From Afipia sp. (GTDB lineage: Bacteria; Pseudomonadota; Alphaproteobacteria; Rhizobiales; Xanthobacteraceae), in the NCBI GenBank assembly GCA_026400415.1, contig JAPLPA010000288.1, positions 14,282-25,022 on the forward strand: a stretch of DNA of 10,741 bases, written 5' to 3'. The position numbers were made by a program, and so were the translations under genes. This document shows, in pieces, positions 6,710 to 10,741 of the stretch (positions are counted from its first letter, which is position 1; the number at the start of each line of letters is the position of its first letter). The notes beneath the pieces were generated by a model, which was given only the letters and a program-made list of their open reading frames with translations, was not told the origin of the DNA and ran no database searches.

Positions 6710-7840
6710 ATGATTCAGACACAGCATTTAACGGCTGCCCTGACGCCGCTCGATACCGCACTTAGACTTGTGCTTGGCGGGGTCAAGCCGGTCGACGCTA
6801 TCGATGTGACAACTGAAGAAGCGCTCGGCTGCATCGCGGCCGAGATGCCGCCGGTAAAAAAAGGGTTGCCGGATTTCAACGTTGCGACGACCGATGGCTG
6901 GGCATTGCGCGCGCGCGACATTGTCGGAGCTTCATCGTACTCGCCGTTACAGCTTATAACGACTCCGCCGTGGGTGGAGTCAGGTGACCGCATGCCGGAT
7001 GGATGCGACTGCGTACTTGATGCCGATCTTGCGGATCACGCCGGAGCAATATTCCAGGTTTTGGCCGATTCTCAACCCGGCAACGGCGTCCGCCGTGCCG
7101 GGAACGATTTTCAGGCGGGGCGTTCGATTGTCGCGGCTGGGCAGCGCATCGGCATGGTGGATTTGCTGGTTATGCGCAAGGCCGGACTCGAAAGGGTTCA
7201 AGTTCGAACTCCGCGCGTGCGCGTCATCGATGTCGCATCGGCAGATGGCAACTCGGCATCCTCTCAATTCATCTGCGAATTTTTGAAAGTAGCCGGAGCA
7301 TGTGTGTTGCCCGCACGCATTCTGGGACGCGATGCCGCGTCGATAGCGGCTGCTATTGTCGCGGAACCATGCGATCTGCTGGCAGTTGTTGGCGGCACTG
7401 GCTTTGGCCGCACAGATGCAACCATTCACGCAATGACATCGCATGGCGCGCTTCTGGCGCATGGACTGGCATTAGAGCCGGGACGTACGGCGGGCATCGG
7501 TATGAACGGCAACACGCCGGTCGTTGCAATCCCCGGAGCTCCGGATCAGGCCCTGGCAGTGTGCTTGATGGTGCTGCAACCTGTGCTGGATAAACTATCG
7601 GCGCGAATGCCGCGCCCCGGGCTTGCGCGGCCTCTTGCGCGAAAGATTGCTTCGGCTATCGGTGTTACCGAACTGGTTTTGCTGAAGGCGTCCGATGAAG
7701 CCTGGATGCCGCTCGCGACCGGACATCTTTCGCTTGATGCCATAGCCGATGCCGACTCATGGCTTGTCGTTCCGCCGGACAGCGAAGGATACGCCGCCGC
7801 AACTTCGCTCGAAGCGTTTCCGCTCCGCGAAAGCACGTGA
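6710..7840 (+). CDS. Divergent MoeA-like molybdopterin-binding protein
   Basis: This 376-residue protein has the MoeA layout but with weakened motifs. FNVATTDGWA (56-65) replaces the usual DNSAMDGYA yet keeps the aspartate (D62). VRRAGNDFQAG (127-137) keeps D133. The STGDEL site reads ASADGN (176-181), where D179 can be aligned with the acid but the glutamate is gone. GGTGFGRTD (228-236) keeps D236. KPGKP is EPGRT (256-260), and LPGFPTS-type sequence is IPGAPDQA (274-281). MoeA uses these acids to insert molybdate or tungstate into adenylylated molybdopterin. The protein may be a partner or a modified form for the full MoeA encoded ten bases downstream. I chose ATG 6710, just before the conserved LTPLDTAL; a TTG at 6653 would add 19 residues that do not look conserved. 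Neither start has a clear ribosome site, so translation may depend on coupling. Confidence 0.8.
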   Translation: MIQTQHLTAALTPLDTALRLVLGGVKPVDAIDVTTEEALGCIAAEMPPVKKGLPDFNVATTDGWALRARDIVGASSYSPLQLITTPPWVESGDRMPDGCDCVLDADLADHAGAIFQVLADSQPGNGVRRAGNDFQAGRSIVAAGQRIGMVDLLVMRKAGLERVQVRTPRVRVIDVASADGNSASSQFICEFLKVAGACVLPARILGRDAASIAAAIVAEPCDLLAVVGGTGFGRTDATIHAMTSHGALLAHGLALEPGRTAGIGMNGNTPVVAIPGAPDQALAVCLMVLQPVLDKLSARMPRPGLARPLARKIASAIGVTELVLLKASDEAWMPLATGHLSLDAIADADSWLVVPPDSEGYAAATSLEAFPLREST

Positions 7841-7850
7841 GTCATCCGCT

Positions 7851-9797
7851 ATGACAAAACCGACTATAACTCCCGTTCGCGGTGCTCCGGACCAGGATCA
7901 GTTTCTGACAATCCTGTCGCGGGACGAGGCGCTTTCGCGATTTGAAGGCGCATTGTTCCCCCGCGCGCTCGTCGTCGAAGAGCGTCTGTTGGCTGACGCG
8001 CTTGGACTTGCCCTTGCACACGATGTTGTCACAACCGGAGACGTGCCTGCATTCGATCGCTCTAACGTCGATGGCTTCGCCGTCCGCTCTTCGGACCTCA
8101 ATGCTGCCGGCGAATCGTCCGCAGTCAAGCTTCGGCTGAACGATGAAGTCGTTGCCTGTGGCATCGCGCCGACAATATCGGTGACGAAAGGGACGGCGAC
8201 GGCAATCGCGACCGGTGGTCCAATTCCGCGCGGCGCAGATGCTGTCGTTATGATCGAACACACGCATCCTGCCGGGTCAGACGTCGAGGTAAGGCGTACA
8301 GCGTCGCCAGGTCAGTTCGTGTCATATGCGGGATCCGACATCGCGCGCGGCGAAACATTGCTGCGCGCGGGGACGCTGATAGGCTCGCGGGAAATCGGCA
8401 TGCTCGCCGCGTCGGGCATCGCGCGTGTGCCGGTCGGAAAGAAACCGCGTGTTGCAATATTGTCCACCGGTGACGAACTCGTTCAACCCGGCGGGCCGCT
8501 GCGGCCTGCCGCTATCTACGACACGAACGGTCCGATTGTTGCTGCTGCGGTTTCGGAAAATGGCGGCGACGCCAATTTTCTTGGTGCATTTCCCGACGAA
8601 GAAGATCAACTCGAAGCCGTGATACGTGAGGCGCTTGCGAGCCACGACATGCTTATTCTGTCGGGCGGGACTTCCAAAGGCGAGGGTGATGTGTCGCATC
8701 GCATCGTCGCGCAATTGGGAAAACCAGGCATCGTCGCACATGGTGTCGCGTTGAAGCCGGGGAAGCCGCTGTGCCTTGCGGTATGCGACGGAAAGCCTGT
8801 TGTCATCCTGCCAGGATTTCCTACCTCCGCGATGTTTACGTTTCACGACATGATTGTGCCGGTATTGCGACGCCTCGCAGGTCTGCCGCCACGCAATGAT
8901 GCGCATGTTACCGCGAAGGTGTCGGTTCGGATTGCATCCGAACTTGGCCGAACTGAATTTGTCATGGTGTCGCTGGTGGAGGGCGATGACGGATTGATCG
9001 CATACCCTTCGGGCAAAGGGTCCGGCGCGATTACTTCATTTGCACAGGCCGACGGCTTCCTGACGATCGATGCGCTGGCGGATCAGATGCCTGCCGGTAC
9101 TGAGACGGATGTGACGCTGTTTACACCGCATGTGCGGGTGCCGGACCTTGTGATCGTCGGCAGTCATTGTTCGGGCCTCGACATCGTCACTGCGCCGCTG
9201 GCGCGCGCGGGATTATGTGTGCGCTCGATTTCGGTCGGCAGTCTCGGCGGATTGGCTGCGGCGCGCCGCGGTGAATGCGACCTCGCGCCGATTCATCTGT
9301 TCGATGATAAGACCGACACCTACAACACGCCGTTTCTTGTTCCGGGTCTTGAACTCGTGCCTGGTTATCGGCGTATGCAGGGCATTGTGTTTCGCGCGGG
9401 CGACAAACGCTTCGAGGGACTGAGCGCCGAGGGCGCGGTTCGTGCAGCGTTGAAAGACCCGTCGTGCCTGATGGTCAATCGCAATCAAGGCGCGGGAACG
9501 CGCATCTTGATCGATCGTTTACTTGGAGATGCGCGCCCCGACGGCTATTGGAACCAGCCGCGTTCCCATAACGCGGTGGCGGCTGCCGTTGCGCAACACC
9601 GCGCCGACTGGGGCATGACGATTGCGCCGGTCGCCAGTGCTGCAGGTCTCGGATTTATCCCATTCGCCGAAGAGCATTACGATTTTGCTTTGGTGTCGGC
9701 GCGAAAGCTCCGGCCTGCCGTTCAGGCGTTTCTGACTGCGCTGGCGTCTTCTGAGGTCCGAAAAAAGTTGGAGCAGGCCGGCTTTCGTCCGGCGTAA
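7851..9797 (+). CDS. moeA: MoeA molybdopterin molybdenumtransferase fused to a C-terminal PBP-like domain
   Basis: This 648-residue cytoplasmic protein has two halves. Residues 19 to about 430 are a complete MoeA: VPAFDRSNVDGFA (65-77, D74), ATGGPIPRGADAV (120-132), YAGSDI (159-164, D163), STGDEL (205-210), SGGTSKGEGD (271-280), KPGKP (302-306) and LPGFPTSA (320-327). This domain inserts molybdate or tungstate into adenylylated molybdopterin. Residues 432-648 form a PBP-like domain: VGSLGGLAA (462-470), IHLFDD (481-486), RMQG (508-511), NQGAGTR (545-551), RADWGM and LGFIPF. The same domain type ends the divergent regulator, so it may sense oxyanion or feed it to the active site (inference). 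MoeA-PBP fusions are known in archaea and bacteria, and annotators often call the tail LysR-substrate-like. I chose ATG 7851, ten bases after the preceding stop; an upstream in-frame start at 7749 lies inside the previous gene and adds an implausible basic stretch. Confidence 0.9.
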   Translation: MTKPTITPVRGAPDQDQFLTILSRDEALSRFEGALFPRALVVEERLLADALGLALAHDVVTTGDVPAFDRSNVDGFAVRSSDLNAAGESSAVKLRLNDEVVACGIAPTISVTKGTATAIATGGPIPRGADAVVMIEHTHPAGSDVEVRRTASPGQFVSYAGSDIARGETLLRAGTLIGSREIGMLAASGIARVPVGKKPRVAILSTGDELVQPGGPLRPAAIYDTNGPIVAAAVSENGGDANFLGAFPDEEDQLEAVIREALASHDMLILSGGTSKGEGDVSHRIVAQLGKPGIVAHGVALKPGKPLCLAVCDGKPVVILPGFPTSAMFTFHDMIVPVLRRLAGLPPRNDAHVTAKVSVRIASELGRTEFVMVSLVEGDDGLIAYPSGKGSGAITSFAQADGFLTIDALADQMPAGTETDVTLFTPHVRVPDLVIVGSHCSGLDIVTAPLARAGLCVRSISVGSLGGLAAARRGECDLAPIHLFDDKTDTYNTPFLVPGLELVPGYRRMQGIVFRAGDKRFEGLSAEGAVRAALKDPSCLMVNRNQGAGTRILIDRLLGDARPDGYWNQPRSHNAVAAAVAQHRADWGMTIAPVASAAGLGFIPFAEEHYDFALVSARKLRPAVQAFLTALASSEVRKKLEQAGFRPA

Positions 9798-9807
9798 CTT
9801 CGCCAGG

Positions 9808-10437
9808 TCATTTATCTTTATCGAGTACGGCGATCCGCTCGGCTTCGGCGATATCCTCGATTGTGTTGGCATTGAAGAATGGATCGAGCGGTTCGACTGG
9901 CCATGTCACCGTTGCGAGCTTATAGCGCGCGGTCCAGCGGTCGATCTTGCGGATGTCTTCGACAACCAGCGCGTGGCGCAGTTCGCCGCGAAGCGCAACA
10001 TTCCATAGGCCGACAACCGGATGTGTTTGATCTCCGGAGGCCGCGACTGCGAGTTGCGCGTCGTCCTTGATCCTTGCACGCTGCAGCCGCGCGATGAGAT
10101 CGCGCGGAAGGAACGGGCAGTCGGTCGCAGCGCTCAACACCCACTCAATACCCGGACGATGCGCCGCAGCCCAGTCGAGCGCCGCGAGGATGCCGGCTAG
10201 CGGGCCGGCGAAACCTTCGACTGTGTCGGGAACGACTGGCAATCCGAAGGATGCAAAGCGTCCCGGATCGCCATTGGCATTGAGAATAAGCTCGTCGCAT
10301 TGTGGAGTAAGTCGCGCGATCACGCGTTCGAGGATTGTCTGGCCCCCGATTTTTTTCATCGGCTTATCACCGCCGCCCATGCGGCTCGCGAGACCGCCGG
10401 CGAGCAGCACGCCGAGCGTTTTTGGATGCTCAGTCAT
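9808..10437 (-). CDS. mobA: Molybdenum cofactor guanylyltransferase MobA
   Basis: This 209-residue enzyme transfers GMP from GTP to molybdopterin cofactor, giving the guanine dinucleotide form (MGD) used by DMSO-reductase-family enzymes such as formate dehydrogenase. The N-terminal nucleotide-binding signature is LAGGLASRMGGGDKP (12-26), with lysine K25. The metal-binding aspartate is D106 in TDCPF. The family's C-terminal signature is FFNANTIED (187-195). The length is normal for MobA and there is no fused MobB domain. Its ATG overlaps the end of fdhD by eight bases (ATGACTGA), and AAGGG inside fdhD, nine bases before the ATG, can serve as ribosome site, so the two are co-transcribed and probably translationally coupled. 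Its 3' end faces the moeA-PBP gene across ten bases. Confidence 0.93.
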   Translation of the reverse strand: MTEHPKTLGVLLAGGLASRMGGGDKPMKKIGGQTILERVIARLTPQCDELILNANGDPGRFASFGLPVVPDTVEGFAGPLAGILAALDWAAAHRPGIEWVLSAATDCPFLPRDLIARLQRARIKDDAQLAVAASGDQTHPVVGLWNVALRGELRHALVVEDIRKIDRWTARYKLATVTWPVEPLDPFFNANTIEDIAEAERIAVLDKDK

Positions 10438-10741
10438 CGTCGCCGCCCTTGCGGCGATTGCGCGCTGATTCCTCGGCGACGAAATCGAGATTCTGGTCGA
10501 ATACGATCCGCTCCTGACCGGACAGCGCGATAAATCGCTTGCCCTTGGTTCGGCCGATCAAAGTCAATCCGACCTGTCGGGCGAGTTCGACGCCCCATGC
10601 GGTGAATCCTGACCGTGAAACGAGAATGGGAATGCCCATGCGGACCGTCTTGATGACCATTTCTGAAGTGAGGCGGCCTGTCGTGTACATAATTTTGTCG
10701 GCGACATCGACCTTATGCTTCCATGCCCATCCTGCGATCTT
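10430..10741 (-). CDS. fdhD: Formate dehydrogenase accessory sulfurtransferase FdhD, C-terminal part (gene continues past the right edge)
   Basis: The last 103 residues are visible, open to the window edge. FdhD carries sulfur from the cysteine desulfurase IscS to the bis-MGD cofactor, a step needed for active formate dehydrogenase. Seen here are DKIMYTTGRLTSEMV, VSRSGFTAWGVELARQVGLT and IGRTKGKRF, the conserved C-terminal core of FdhD. The catalytic cysteine loop lies upstream and is outside the window, so activity cannot be judged. After the core there is an extension of about 30 residues ending in a charged run (RNRRKGGDDD). The stop TGA (10432-10430) lies inside the start region of mobA. 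Co-directional fdhD-mobA suggests that a formate dehydrogenase operon lies beyond the edge. Confidence 0.92.
   Translation of the reverse strand, partial: KIAGWAWKHKVDVADKIMYTTGRLTSEMVIKTVRMGIPILVSRSGFTAWGVELARQVGLTLIGRTKGKRFIALSGQERIVFDQNLDFVAEESARNRRKGGDDD

Noticed and set aside
7749..7850. Extending moeA-PBP upstream to an ATG at 7749.
   Set aside because: The added 34 residues lie inside the preceding moeA-like gene, are rich in Arg/Lys/Ser and match no part of MoeA; ATG 7851 fits the family's N-terminus.
1..10741. Insertion sequences, CRISPR arrays, tRNA genes, toxin-antitoxin or phage genes.
   Set aside because: None were found: no terminal repeats with transposase motifs, no spaced repeats beyond the two-copy one at 4319-4342, and no tRNA cloverleaf.

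Overview
The window looks like the chromosome of an alphaproteobacterium of the Bradyrhizobium / Rhodopseudomonas / Afipia type (order Hyphomicrobiales). This rests on base composition, the codon use of the proteins and the style of the OpgC, FdhD and MobA sequences; the genus is an inference. Two unrelated blocks are joined here.

Left block (about 1-3270), cell envelope. A polytopic GT39-like glycosyltransferase (296-1978, +) converges on an OpgC-type acyltransferase (2016-3266, -). The first 295 bases hold no gene I can name. A short open frame at 2-67 may be the tail of an upstream gene.

Right block (3381 to the end), tungstate/molybdate handling and molybdenum (or tungsten) cofactor assembly. 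A one-component regulator, with an excisionase-like helix-turn-helix fused to a periplasmic-binding-protein-like domain (3381-4274, -), is divergent from a compact + strand run: tupB permease (4366-5055), tupC ATPase (5058-5780), tupA tungstate-binding protein (5805-6641), a divergent MoeA-like protein (6710-7840) and a canonical MoeA fused to a PBP-like domain (7851-9797). Gaps within the run are 2, 24, 68 and 10 bases, so one transcript is likely. Ten bases past its end, mobA (9808-10437, -) and the C-terminal part of fdhD (10430-10741, -, running off the edge) face it. These two genes overlap by 8 bases.

Proposed working of the right block. TupABC imports tungstate (possibly molybdate). 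The two MoeA proteins insert the oxyanion into adenylylated molybdopterin. MobA adds GMP to make the bis-MGD cofactor, and FdhD activates a formate dehydrogenase that probably lies just outside the window. The regulator and the large MoeA carry the same family of PBP-like domain, so the same ligand may be read at the promoter and at the insertion enzyme. The 91-base regulator/tupB gap is AT-rich and contains a 14-base perfect palindrome, a second inverted repeat, an 11-base direct repeat and a good promoter for the regulator.
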